Assembly (NCBI GenBank): GCA_965262305.1
Contig: CBDHEY010000004.1
Coordinates: 372,001-436,000 of the forward strand
DNA: 64,000 bases
Direction of reading: 5' to 3'
Origin: CBDHEY01 sp965262305
Lineage (GTDB): Bacteria > Pseudomonadota > Gammaproteobacteria > Pseudomonadales > Cellvibrionaceae
Shown here: piece after piece, positions 39,549-50,100 of the stretch
How positions within the stretch are numbered: position 1 is the first letter of the stretch
Layout: every line of letters begins with the position of its first letter
Notes under the pieces: model-generated
What the model was told of the DNA's origin: nothing
Databases searched by the model: none
Seen by the model: the letters and a program-made list of their open reading frames with translations, nothing else
Translations under genes and position numbers: made by a program

Positions 39549-39593
39549 CGAAAAAACCTCTGCTCAAAAATATTTTGAGCGGAGGTTTTTTCG
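39549..39593 (+). terminator. Rho-independent terminator of the protease gene
   Basis: A 21-bp stem with one mismatch (CGAAAAAACCTCTGCTCAAAA / TTTTGAGCGGAGGTTTTTTCG) and 3-base loop, ten bases after the stop. Works in both directions. Confidence 0.92.
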
Positions 39594-39657
39594 CAAAGTA
39601 AAGTTTTGGCGCTAGTAAGAAAACTAAAACACTGTACTGGATACGCTTTTTCGTCTG

Positions 39658-39902
39658 TTAATCTTTATGAAAAATAAAAGAATAGTCACTCAACGTTTGC
39701 TTTATAGTGTAAGCTAAACCGGTAGTTGCAATACAAATGTTTAATTTATTAGCCGGACTTTCATAATTCAAAGTTTTTCTTGGTCGATTATTTAGCTGCC
39801 TTACAGCTTTGAGTACTCGAGCTACAGAGACTTGTTTAAAATCTAGACTTTTCTGAAAGTATTGACGTAACAAACCGTTAGTATTTTCGTTTAAACCTCG
39901 CT
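39658..39902 (-). pseudogene. IS30-family transposase remnant
   Basis: The translated minus strand gives RGLNENTNGLLRQYFQKSLDF..VLKAVRQLNNRPRKTLNYESPANKL, the C-terminal end of IS30-type DDE transposases (consensus NENTNGLLRQYFPK and LNNRPRK). The N-terminal two thirds are missing. It adjoins a 5'-truncated methyltransferase gene, which suggests an IS-associated deletion. Confidence 0.85.
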
Positions 39903-39968
39903 ACATCATCTCTTGCCAGAGAAAAATAATGAGAGCTTACCTTCAAGCTAACTTCTTATTCTAACGGT

Positions 39969-40496
39969 ATGGAGATGCACTTCAGAGTTGAATCCACGAG
40001 TTTTAAGCCTACAGAAGGTGAGGGAAGAAATGCCGTATATTTAGCGACAAAAGGCTATAAAGTCACGGCAGTCGACTCGTCCTTAGTCGGTCTAGAAAAA
40101 GCAAAACAGTTGGCTATTTCTAAAAAGGTAAGCGTCGAGTTTATCCATGCGGATTTAACTGAATTCGACATAGGTATTCGTTGCTGGGACGCGATTATTT
40201 CTATCTTCTGCCCACTGCCAAGCCAAGATCTTAAAACGCTTCATAATAACGTTAAAATCGGATTAAAAGATAACGGTGTTTATTTGGTTGAAGCCTATCG
40301 ACCAGAACAAATATTTAACGATACAGGCGGTGGTAAAGATAGAGATTTAATGCAAACAAAAACGTCACTCTTAGAAGAACTGGCAGACTTGGAATTTGAG
40401 CACCTGCTAGAGCTAGAGCGAGAAATAATAGAAGGAACCTTTCATACGGGAGTCGGTGCAGTGGTTCAAAGCATAGCTCGGAAGACAAAATCATAA
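39969..40496 (+). pseudogene. 5'-truncated SAM-dependent methyltransferase
   Basis: The frame from 39969 opens with atypical residues and enters the methyltransferase fold at TEGEGRNAVYLATKGYKVTAVDSSLVGLEKAKQLA, which is motif I (usually PAEGEGRNAVYLA) already partly degraded. Motifs DAIISIFCPLP and YLVEAYRPEQ follow. About 40 N-terminal residues usual in this group are missing, so the gene was probably cut by the adjacent IS30 event. A short product could still be made. Confidence 0.65.
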
Positions 40497-40573
40497 TGGT
40501 ATTCTTAAAAGTAAAATAACCAGGAGCAAGTAGAATGCTCCTGGCCCAAATACAAAGGGTTTATACCATTAAT

Positions 40574-42049
40574 TTAAGAAAAAAGATCTGTAATCGTGTG
40601 GTCAAAATCAAAGTTTTCATGATCCGCAAGACCAAAAATAGATTTAGAATTTGGCACACCAATGAAGTCCTCGATAAGCGATCGATAAACACTACGATAA
40701 TCTAACATTGTCGCGAGTAGCGGTCTCCCATCGTTTTGAAAGTTTAGTGAAGTATTAGAGGTGAGGTTTGGATTAGGGTTTGTGTAGTTAACATTGTCGA
40801 AAGCCGGATCAGGTTCGTACCTATCCAAGGTTCCATCATCATTAAATATTGGCAATGGTAAACCACCCCAGTATCGATCATAAACCCCGCCATTTACTGA
40901 ATTACCAATAACCATCCAGGTTGCACCTCTCCCGTGATCAGTACCCAGACTTCCATTACGGTCGAGCGTGCGCCCAAACTCTGTGCAAACAAGTATTAAG
41001 GTATTGTCTTTTGCCTCTTGGGTGAGTACCTCGAAAAAACCGCGAATACTGTTTGAGAGTTTATGTAATACGAGGTTTAATCTGTCCCACTGATCTTCGT
41101 GAGTGTCCCAACCACCAATATTTAGCGATGTAAATGGCGGCGCTTCATCCGAGTTTATTAGCAAAGCGATGTCAGCCATTTGTTTAACGAAATTTGAATT
41201 AGTATTTGCCTCAATAAAGTAATGCTCGTCAATATAAGGGTCGTCTTCGTAACCAGCTAACTGCGCTTCCAAATCAAGCGAGTTGACAACAGACGACTTA
41301 ACACCCGCATAGACATCCACATTTCGATTAAATTGGTCATAAATAAGATTAATTTTATCGGTTGATAAATCGACACGAAAATCGCTAAGCCCGCCCATGG
41401 AGAACATATGCTGAGATCTAGCATCACCGTGCATCGCCTTAAAAACACTTGAATTAAAAGATAATCCCATCATGGTTTGTATCGGGTAAGTGCTATCTAA
41501 ATTCAGAATAAGATCGAGGCAGTCATGCATCCATCCTGTGGTTTTGTTTAGCGTACTACTGGCGGGAACAGCCCACTCAACAGCATCTTGCGCGGCAAAA
41601 TGTGAGCGGGAATCCCATCCGCCAACGCCAGGGATAATGGCTAGATCACCTGCCAAATAGAGATCCTGTAGTGCACTTAGCGCAGGGTTCAATTCAAAGT
41701 ATCCATCAAGCTTTAAAGGCGTAAGATCAGGATGATGGCTAGCCAAACGATCTACTTCTGGCGTAAATCCAAATTCTTTATCTTCAGACGCAAGATTCAC
41801 TTCAGAAAGAGCAGGTCGAAGTGTTTCATAGGCTAATTTTTGACTTATAGAGATATTCGCACCCGTAGGGGGTATAAGTTGTAAGCCATCCGCTCCTCCC
41901 CGTAAAAATACAGTGACAAGGTGTTTTTTCGTTATAGAGGCTTGTTGCGCTAACAATTTTTGAGATGACAGTGGAGAAAACGGTGATAGCGCCGAACCAG
42001 CTAACCCCATTGCCGAGTACTTTAATAATTTTCTTCGTGAAGTTTTCAT
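40574..42049 (-). CDS. Tat-exported DUF1501 family protein
   Basis: 491 residues with a twin-arginine signal (SRRKLLKYSAMGLAGSALS). DUF1501 core: KHLVTVFLRGGADGLQLIPP, GGWDSRSHFAAQ, then TEFGRTLDRNGSLGTDHGRGATWMVIG. DUF1501 proteins belong to the alkaline-phosphatase/sulfatase-like superfold, usually next to a DUF1800 gene as here (33 bp apart, same direction). The pair is exported; the reaction is not known. Confidence 0.9.
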   Translation of the reverse strand: MKTSRRKLLKYSAMGLAGSALSPFSPLSSQKLLAQQASITKKHLVTVFLRGGADGLQLIPPTGANISISQKLAYETLRPALSEVNLASEDKEFGFTPEVDRLASHHPDLTPLKLDGYFELNPALSALQDLYLAGDLAIIPGVGGWDSRSHFAAQDAVEWAVPASSTLNKTTGWMHDCLDLILNLDSTYPIQTMMGLSFNSSVFKAMHGDARSQHMFSMGGLSDFRVDLSTDKINLIYDQFNRNVDVYAGVKSSVVNSLDLEAQLAGYEDDPYIDEHYFIEANTNSNFVKQMADIALLINSDEAPPFTSLNIGGWDTHEDQWDRLNLVLHKLSNSIRGFFEVLTQEAKDNTLILVCTEFGRTLDRNGSLGTDHGRGATWMVIGNSVNGGVYDRYWGGLPLPIFNDDGTLDRYEPDPAFDNVNYTNPNPNLTSNTSLNFQNDGRPLLATMLDYRSVYRSLIEDFIGVPNSKSIFGLADHENFDFDHTITDLFS

Positions 42050-42082
42050 AGTTAAATTCCTGTCTTTAAGTCCGTGTTGAGA

Positions 42083-44821
42083 TTAGTGATAAAAGGCGCG
42101 AGGCAGAGATAAGATTAGTTTTGTCGCTGCTTCTTTGCGATCATTAAAATCATTTCTAATCGTATAACCAGCAGAGAAAGCATCTTCTTTTGGAACAGTC
42201 GGAAAATTAAGATTTAAATAGTTTACGATTTCCGCAAAAGACAAAGGATCTAAACCAGTAGTTGGCAACAAACGCTCAGCAATAATCGCAACTAATCGAC
42301 GATTGTCATAAACATAGTCATAGTATTCAACAATGTTATACAGCCATTCGTTATCTTCTTCGTCTTGCACACTTTCAAACATAATTCGAGCTTTTGGATC
42401 CATGTCATTGGATTCATTAATTATTCGTATTGCCTGATCAAACTTCATTAACGTTGTGTTATTACCTTGCCAAGAAACACCAAGTTCTGAATAACCAGTA
42501 GGCGGGGCAATGCGATAGAGTTTTTCACCATTATTATCAAAATCTCCCATGATACCGTAATAGGAGTTTTTAAATTCGAAAGCAAAAGTTGAATTCACAT
42601 AATCTGTTTTCCGATGCCTTATATTCGCGGCTCTTAGTGCCGAAGCTGCAAATACTAAAGGCCGTTTTACTTTATTTGATGGCAAAAATAGGCTGCGTTC
42701 AAAATAACTTCCACGATCAAACCCACCCGGTTTTTTAGTTAGTAAGAAGCGATACATATGTTTTAAATCTCCGTGGTTATCTACCCACTGTTCAATAAAC
42801 TGTTCAAGTAGATCATTACCATTAACGGAAATACCATCGATAGCTTCGTCACCCAAGAAACGCCGAATGAGTTTTTTACCAATCATTTCAGCTGTTTTTG
42901 GGTGACGAGCAAGCAAACACATAAGCACTTCCACTTCCTTTTCGCCAACAGAAGCTTCAATCGTAGTCGTGGACCCATCAGCTACTGTTTTTTCGCAGCT
43001 GGCGTTTCCTGTTGGGTGGGCAAATTTCCAAACAGTATCCGCACCGCCATAGTAGTCCACCAATTCCACTGTTTTTGGTTCAAGGTCATGCCGACCAACA
43101 TCAAAAATAGTGTTCACACCAAAACTACCATCGTTGGTATCAACAGCTTGGTAGTAGTATCCCGTCAAAATTCTAGCGACCTCATTCACATCACCGTCAT
43201 CATAGGTATCTTCTTTACCTATGCTGTGAAGTTCCATTACTTCTCTCGCGTAGTTTTGGTTTGGCGCGGTTTTACTGCTGTAATTTAAGTTGAGGTAATT
43301 CATCATCGCGGGAGCTTTGGTTATTGCCATCAACAAATCTTCAAAGGACCCGTAAATTTTGGCATCGATGATGTCTTGGTACTGCGGAACTAACCAAATT
43401 ACTTGGCCAAAACCTGCGTATACATTAAAGTGGTTAAACCAAAAATCACTTAAAACAGTATCTAGTTGACGGTTACTGTAAACAGATCTATGTAACTTGA
43501 TTTCCGCCAGGGATTTTGGAATTCTCTGATGGCCATCGATGCGATTTTCGCAACTATTTTCATTACAATAAATATCTCTTAACCTGTTATAAGATTGTCC
43601 AAGTACTGGGAAAGATCCTGCTGCGTATGCGCCTTTGATGTCGTTAATATAAACAGAGTCATCTATGGATTCAGGATTAAGCTGTTCCATAATGTAATTT
43701 TCGAGACCATTTTTAGAAATGTTTTCAATCAGCTCATCCCCTTTGGCACTATTGCTTTGACCATAACCTAATCGCAATAACGCTCTTTTTGCAGTAACGG
43801 TATTGTCAGCACAACGCAAGTTAATTCTAAATTCTTGGCTACTCGCGAAAATAGGATTCTCGTTTCCATCAACCTGCCCTGTTGGCATCAAAATTTCAGT
43901 GGTGTAATCGTTAATAATGCTTTGATATGCTGGGTTTAAAGGGTCAACATAAGCAGCAAGTAAGTCCCTATCATCTATCGAACATACACCGTCCCCATTT
44001 ACATCGCAGTTTTGTAACTGCTGCATAGTTAGCGAATTGTTTTCACCCATAATAGAAAAAGGTGCGTTAGAAAGAATATCAACATCCAAACTGTTGATTG
44101 CGCCGTCAGTATTTAGATCACCACATTGACATGCGTCACCAACACCATCAAGGTTGGTATCGAGTTGATCAGCATTAGCATAACCGGGGCAATTGTCTGA
44201 AACTTTGCAATAGTGGGGGCAATCACCAGTAATTTCACATCCAACACAACTAAAGTTTGCGCAAACACCATCACCGTCGGCGTCATCCAAATTGTCGAAG
44301 GGACAGCTATCATTTCCATCGAGAATTCCATCTTTATCAAAGTCGACAGGGTCAGCCTCTGGCGCGTAATAAAAATTGTCAGCAATATGTGGACTGTACC
44401 TATCTTGCAATTGCTCAGCTTCAACAGCTGCGATTAATCCATCACCGTCTCTGTCAAGAAGTGCTTCACCGTCGTTACCAGTAACGGGATCTGAATTAAA
44501 CCCATACTTAAATTCGAAACCGTCGTCCATACGATCGCCGTCGGTATCAGGGCTATCTGGCGATGAACCGTAACAATATTCTTTATCGTTACTTAACGAG
44601 TCTCCGTCATCGTCGGGATTTTCCTCGAGGATTGTTAGATATTCTGAATAGGTTATAGTCGACCAATCAATCAAATCAAAAATAAGGGTGCGGTCTGCCA
44701 ATAAAACTTCACATTCTTCCGGCGTAGGGTTATCGGACTGCGCCCACGCCTGTAAATGGGTAAAAATTAATAATAAAAATAAAACTGGAAGATGAATTAA
44801 AAATCGAGAGATGTAGTGCAT
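42083..44821 (-). CDS. Secreted DUF1800 family protein with Ca-binding and dockerin-like repeats
   Basis: 912 residues. Signal peptide to about 27. Residues 60-230 hold thrombospondin type 3-like Asp-rich repeats (DDDGDSLSNDKEY, DTDGDRMDD, DRDGDGLIAA, DADGDGVCAN). CGDLNTDGAINSLDVDIL and CDVNGDGVCSIDDRDLLAAY resemble a dockerin type I pair. The DUF1800 domain covers about 350-900 (LSDFWFNHFNVYAG, NQNYAREVMELHSIGKEDTYDDGDV). It is the first gene of the operon with the DUF1501 protein. GGGAAAGAAAT precedes the start. Confidence 0.88.
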   Translation of the reverse strand: MHYISRFLIHLPVLFLLLIFTHLQAWAQSDNPTPEECEVLLADRTLIFDLIDWSTITYSEYLTILEENPDDDGDSLSNDKEYCYGSSPDSPDTDGDRMDDGFEFKYGFNSDPVTGNDGEALLDRDGDGLIAAVEAEQLQDRYSPHIADNFYYAPEADPVDFDKDGILDGNDSCPFDNLDDADGDGVCANFSCVGCEITGDCPHYCKVSDNCPGYANADQLDTNLDGVGDACQCGDLNTDGAINSLDVDILSNAPFSIMGENNSLTMQQLQNCDVNGDGVCSIDDRDLLAAYVDPLNPAYQSIINDYTTEILMPTGQVDGNENPIFASSQEFRINLRCADNTVTAKRALLRLGYGQSNSAKGDELIENISKNGLENYIMEQLNPESIDDSVYINDIKGAYAAGSFPVLGQSYNRLRDIYCNENSCENRIDGHQRIPKSLAEIKLHRSVYSNRQLDTVLSDFWFNHFNVYAGFGQVIWLVPQYQDIIDAKIYGSFEDLLMAITKAPAMMNYLNLNYSSKTAPNQNYAREVMELHSIGKEDTYDDGDVNEVARILTGYYYQAVDTNDGSFGVNTIFDVGRHDLEPKTVELVDYYGGADTVWKFAHPTGNASCEKTVADGSTTTIEASVGEKEVEVLMCLLARHPKTAEMIGKKLIRRFLGDEAIDGISVNGNDLLEQFIEQWVDNHGDLKHMYRFLLTKKPGGFDRGSYFERSLFLPSNKVKRPLVFAASALRAANIRHRKTDYVNSTFAFEFKNSYYGIMGDFDNNGEKLYRIAPPTGYSELGVSWQGNNTTLMKFDQAIRIINESNDMDPKARIMFESVQDEEDNEWLYNIVEYYDYVYDNRRLVAIIAERLLPTTGLDPLSFAEIVNYLNLNFPTVPKEDAFSAGYTIRNDFNDRKEAATKLILSLPRAFYH

Positions 44822-46213
44822 ATTTCTTTCCCTGTGCTAGTTAATATTTATTTGTTTTCTTGCACAGAGAAAATTAAATTTATTTTGTTACAGAAATTTT
44901 TTCCTTTTTTTAATATTTGGATAATAAAGTGATAGAGTCAACAATTTAACAATCCCTGCTAAAAACAATTAACATAATAACTATATATAATAATTGATTT
45001 TATCAATCAAAAAGAGTAAAAAATTTCGGAGAGAAAATAGAAAACCAATTATCTAAATTTAGATATTTACGCCAATTTTAAAACGGTTAGCTGTTCTCTA
45101 AAAATAATAGCTAAGCAAAAAAATTTAAAAAACATTCCAATTTGAATGACCAAAATACAATGTATATAACTATTGAATGCATAACGAAAATAACGCCATA
45201 TCGAAAAAAAATTATCATTACCTAAGTTATAAAATATTCACTAATTTTTTGACGTCTTAACTCACTAATGGATAAATTATAAGAACCTTAGATTTTGTGT
45301 TTAAGGCTATTATTGGATTCGGGTTAATGTTAGAGAGTCGAAGTTTAATTACAACCCAAAAAACGAAAAATGATTTTTCAAATTTGAAAAGCAACTGGTG
45401 TTTTCATATTACTCACCAACGTTGATAGGGTTCTGTTTATAGTGGAGCAGTATTCCCCTGAGCTTAGTCGAGCGTCTCCGAGCAATGACCGTTTTTTGCT
45501 CCTGCAAAACCGGCATACATTCCATCGATGGAAATAACTTGGATGCAATGCCTCAAACCAGTGTTCAACATAGGCCGTTCCTGCGCATCCTAGCGCCCAC
45601 GTCATTAATGAATCCCTTCACGTCAGATCGAGGTCTGAGAACACTGTGGTATTGCGTTGGTCATGTTAAAGTGATCGCTCCGACGCCCGCTAAATTAGTA
45701 CTTCACTGCCAGTATCAAAGATCCGAAGGTTATTAAGCAGATTCTCAAGCACCTGAAACACAAAACTGCCAAGATGGATACTGCCAAGCTGCAAGAATTG
45801 CCGCCATATCGCACTCCTCCGCTAACCCCTAGCCTATGACCCTTTTCAGGGTCGTCTATTTGATTAACGACCACAAATCCTACACAGCCAGCTTTCACAG
45901 CAGGCGGGTGGGGTGTCTTGCATCCCATTCGGTTTTCATCGGGCGCTTTTTGATCAGGCTGAAGTAAACGGGATAGCCGAGGGTCGTCCATGATGAAAAG
46001 TGGGACTTAGACGACAAACGAAACCTTGAAATTTTGGTGACAATTCTGGGCTTATTGGGCAAAAAGTCGCTTTATACTTCCTATACCCATACCCCCAAGT
46101 TTTTTTATGTTAAATTCATCGCGACGATTTTTTTAAACTATTCTTAACTTTGGTTTTGGAGTTATTAACAAAAAAATTATTCATTAAATCTCGATATCAA
46201 TAAGGGGGGAGGT
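44822..46213. other. 1.4-kb gene-poor stretch with mobile-element debris
   Basis: The first 540 bases are very AT-rich without frames. The 45380-46000 part has a different, more GC-rich look and contains an IS91-like transposase fragment. Frames at 45378-45605 and 45695-45991 on the minus strand resemble no protein I know. Confidence 0.5.
45708..45839 (+). pseudogene. IS91-family transposase C-terminal remnant
   Basis: The frame encodes ASIKDPKVIKQILKHLKHKTA..ELPPYRTPPL and stops at 45837-45839. DPKVIKQILKHL and the final PP-x-R-x-PPL are the end of IS91-like (HUH) transposases. A stop codon lies just upstream in this frame, and nothing of the catalytic part is seen. A GACCCT/AGGGTC hairpin follows at 45838-45853. 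Confidence 0.65.
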
Positions 46214-47035
46214 TTGAAAGGTGTCCATTTTATATCTGGGTTGCCGCGTTCAGGTTCTACGCTTCTCGCGGGCATTCTGAAGCAAAACCCCAGATTTCAT
46301 GCGGCGATGAGCAGCCCGGTCATGGGTTTAATGAATGGCGCGTTAGAACAAATGGGCGCGGGTGGAGAGTTTTTTACTTTTTTTGATGAAAACAAAAGAA
46401 AAGCGATTTGTCGTGCTTTAATTGAATCCTATTACAACGATGTGGAGAGCAAAACTATTTTTGATACCAACCGAGGTTGGACTGCACGAATGCATCAGCT
46501 TGTTGAGTTATACGACAACTTTAAAGTAATTTGTTGTGTTAGAAACCCAGCGTGGATCATGGATAGTTTTGAACGTATCCACCGCAAAAATCCGTTCGAT
46601 TACAGTCGCATGTACTCGCCACAATCGCGCCAAACTGTGTATTCAAGGTGTGAAGCCTTAGTGAATAGTACTGGAACTTTTGGCAGCGCATGGACGTCGT
46701 TAAAAGAAGCATACTATGGGGAATTTTCTGATAGATTATTACTAATCGATTACGACCTTTTAGCGCAATTCCCGGAAAAAACCTTCAAACTCGTTTACGA
46801 ATTTCTTGGTGAGACATACCTTAATCACGACTTTGAAAATATTGAATACAACGCCAATGAATTCGATCAAAACCTAGGTGTAAAAGACTTACACACTGTA
46901 AAAAAGAAAGTCGAATTTAAACCTCGTCGAACCATCCTGCCACCTGAACTATTTACAAAATACGATGAAATGACCTTTTGGCGAGATACCAAAGGAACCA
47001 ATGCAAATATCATTGCCACTAAACCATCGTCCTGA
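46214..47035 (+). CDS. Sulfotransferase family protein
   Basis: 273 residues from TTG 46214; the family motif lies so close to the start that no later codon fits, and AAGGGGGGAGG precedes it. 5'-PSB loop GLPRSGSTLL (residues 9-18) binds PAPS; CVRNPAWIMDSFERI (about 111-125) fits the 3'-phosphate motif. It transfers sulfate from PAPS to a hydroxyl acceptor; the acceptor is unknown. Lies just upstream of the giant surface protein gene. Confidence 0.85.
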   Translation: MKGVHFISGLPRSGSTLLAGILKQNPRFHAAMSSPVMGLMNGALEQMGAGGEFFTFFDENKRKAICRALIESYYNDVESKTIFDTNRGWTARMHQLVELYDNFKVICCVRNPAWIMDSFERIHRKNPFDYSRMYSPQSRQTVYSRCEALVNSTGTFGSAWTSLKEAYYGEFSDRLLLIDYDLLAQFPEKTFKLVYEFLGETYLNHDFENIEYNANEFDQNLGVKDLHTVKKKVEFKPRRTILPPELFTKYDEMTFWRDTKGTNANIIATKPSS

Positions 47036-47160
47036 AACTATTATGGCAACATCTTATTAGCTCAACTATACCTTCTTAACAGAATAACACTTTATAGCGA
47101 TAAGCCATCCGCTACCTTAGCCACACTTTTGATAGTCTGAATATCTGTTAGAGGGCTCTT

Positions 47161-50100
47161 ATGAATAAAACCTTGCTGAGTAATCTTGCGTCCACCATTA
47201 TTCCATTTTGTAGCGCATCCGTTTCGGCATTAGGCAGCTACCAATACACACGTAGTTATGTCCCGCAACGTCAAATTGTTGGCCAATCGATTCTAGGGCC
47301 AAATGACATAGAGAAAGATTTTGACCACAGAAATCTCTCTAACGAATTAACCCAACTTAAGGACGTACACCTCCGGAAAAACACGGCGGTTACTGAACTC
47401 GTCATTATTGACCAAGGCGTCGAAGACAAGCACGTATTTTACCAGCTAAACCGCCCTGGCGTCGTTATTAGAGAAATTCATTCAAACAATAACGGTTTAA
47501 TACAATTAGAAGAAATCCTAGCCGAATTTGAAGGTCTGGAAGCGCTTCATCTTGTATCCCACGCGAAAGATGGTGTCTTTTACCTAGGAAATTCCCAAGT
47601 TGATCAGCAACTCTTAAAAGAGCGTGTTAATACTCTTTCTAGTATTGACAATGCATTAAAAGACGGAGCAGACCTTTTACTCTACGGCTGCAATCTTGCG
47701 AAGGGCCAAAAAGGTGATGAACTACTTGAATTGATTTCTCATGAAGCGAATGTTGATATCGCTGCTTCGGAAGACTTCACAGGTAACAGAACGCATGGTG
47801 GTGACTGGGAACTCGAAATTCATAAAGGTGACATCGAAACAGAAAGGCCTTTTAGTGAAAACACCCTTAAGGATTTCTCCTCGGTATTGGCCACTTACAC
47901 ACCAGCGGATTTTTGTACCCACAATGGGAATTATTGTGGTGGAAATGCAACAGAAGTGACTTCCAGTACTGATTTGACGATATCGGGCGATGGAACTGAA
48001 ATCAGACGTTTTCCTTTGCCTGGTATTATTTATTCATACAAAAGTATGTCGTATACTGCCGTTGATATCACATTCACTGCTTCGGGGGGCCTAAGCTCCT
48101 TTGATCTTGATGCGCTCGCGTTAAATTTATATGGCACCTCTTGTACGAGCATTACGGTTACAAATAACTCGGCACAAACCATTGATACCATTTCGAGCCC
48201 TGGCCCGGGGGCGGAAAATGTCACGGTGGGTACTAATAGCGATGGTATAAGTAGTGTGACTATTTCCGCGACTGGTTGTGGTAATAGTAATCTTGTAGGT
48301 GTTACCTCTATTACGGTATCGTCTGCATCATCACCTGAAATTAACCTTCAAGGCAACAGTCAGACTATTTCTGATGGTGATATAGTCCCTACCACGTCCG
48401 ACCACACTGATTTTGGCTCCCATATTCAAGGGGGTAGTAATCTCGTACGTACTTTTACCATTCAAAATACGGGAACTGGTAATCTTGATCTAACTGGCAC
48501 GCCCAATGTCACTATTAGTGGTTCTTCGGACTTTTCAGTCACGACTCAACCTGCTTCCGATCCAGTATCCGCAGCCGGTTCCACCACCTTCCAAGTCACA
48601 CTTGACCCTACGACAGTGGGTACCCAAAACGCCGATATATCTATTGCAAACGATGACGCCGACGAAAACCCCTATAATTTCAGGGTCTCTGCCATCGTCA
48701 ACCCTCCCGATTCTGATGCAACCTTAACTGCAGGGCCCGGAGCGGAGGCCACCGGTCTAGCGACGACTGTCGATACCGAGGGTGAACATCTTGATGTGTT
48801 TGACTTCACCATCACTGACCCAGGCGGTGGTGATGGGGTGGGCATTACTATTTCGCAGATTATTATCGATGTAACGGGTACCTCAACGGATTCTGAGCGA
48901 AATGATGTTATCTGGCGTATTAATGGCCCTGATGTCACCGACATGCAGGGCACCTATAGTGCGGTGAATAACAACATCACATTCAATGAAACCATCACCG
49001 TTGCCGATGGAGCCAGTGAAACCTACACCATCAATGCCTATTTCGATAATTCCTTCTCAGTTGTTGAAGATCGTACTTTTATTCTTACGCTTGAGGGCGA
49101 TAACACGGATAACGTCACCGTTGAAGCGGGCGGCACGCAGATGTCGGCGGGGAATACGGCGATTAATAATGGCGGTGCAACCTGGGATGTGGTGGCGACC
49201 CAACTTTTTATTGCCACTGGGGCTTCGGGCATTGTTTCTGGCGAAGTAATGACTACCCAGCCAGTGATTGAGGCTCGCGATGATGAAGGCAATATTGATG
49301 TTGATTTTACAGAATCCGTCACAGCGAGTACTACACAAGGTAGCTTATCAAATTCATCGGTTACAGCTGTTTCTGGCATTGCAACCTTTACGAACTTGAC
49401 TCACACGGCAACGTCAGATGGCCAAGGCCTGCAAATTACCTTTGATGACACGGTTGGAGGAATTGAGCCCTCTCTAGTGAATACTGGATTGTTGCTTTCT
49501 GATGTGGTAGCCACGTCACTTGAATTCCAAACCCAACCTGCGGGTTCAACATCAGGCAGTAATTTAACAACGCAACCTGTGGTGAGAGCGGTAGGTCCAA
49601 ATAGTGTTGTTGATACCGACTTTACGGAAACCATTACGTTAACCGAAGCAAGTTTAGGAACGCTAAGCGGCGCTTCTGTTGCTGCGTCGAATGGTGTTGC
49701 AACCTTTACGTCTGTTAATTACACGGCTTCTGTAGACCAAGAAAGTTTTACGCTCACGGCAGATGATCAAGCTGGAGTTGGCACTGACTTATCTCCCGTT
49801 GGTGCCAATGCCGTCACTTCAGATGTTGTGGCAACGGGCTTAGCGTTTGGTACCCAGCCTGCTGGTTCAGTTTCTGGTGTGGCTTTAACGACTCAACCGG
49901 TCGTGAATGCGGTTGATGGCGATGGTACTGTTGATACCGATTTTACCGAAATCATCACACTCACTGAAAACGGAAGCGGCAGTATTACTGGCACTGCAGT
50001 CACTGCGGTTGCAGGGGTGGCAACGTTTACGGCTCTTACATACTCAGCCACTGCTGATCAAGAAAACTTTACGTTAACGGCAGACGATCAAGGCGGCGTA

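Noticed and set aside
44113..44573. Overlapping frames on both strands
   Set aside because: Shadows of the Asp-rich repeat region of the DUF1800 gene.
45378..45605. 75-residue minus-strand frame
   Set aside because: No recognisable family, no ribosome site, in a region of degraded mobile DNA.
45695..45991. 98-residue minus-strand frame
   Set aside because: Antisense to the IS91-like remnant and without protein-like character.
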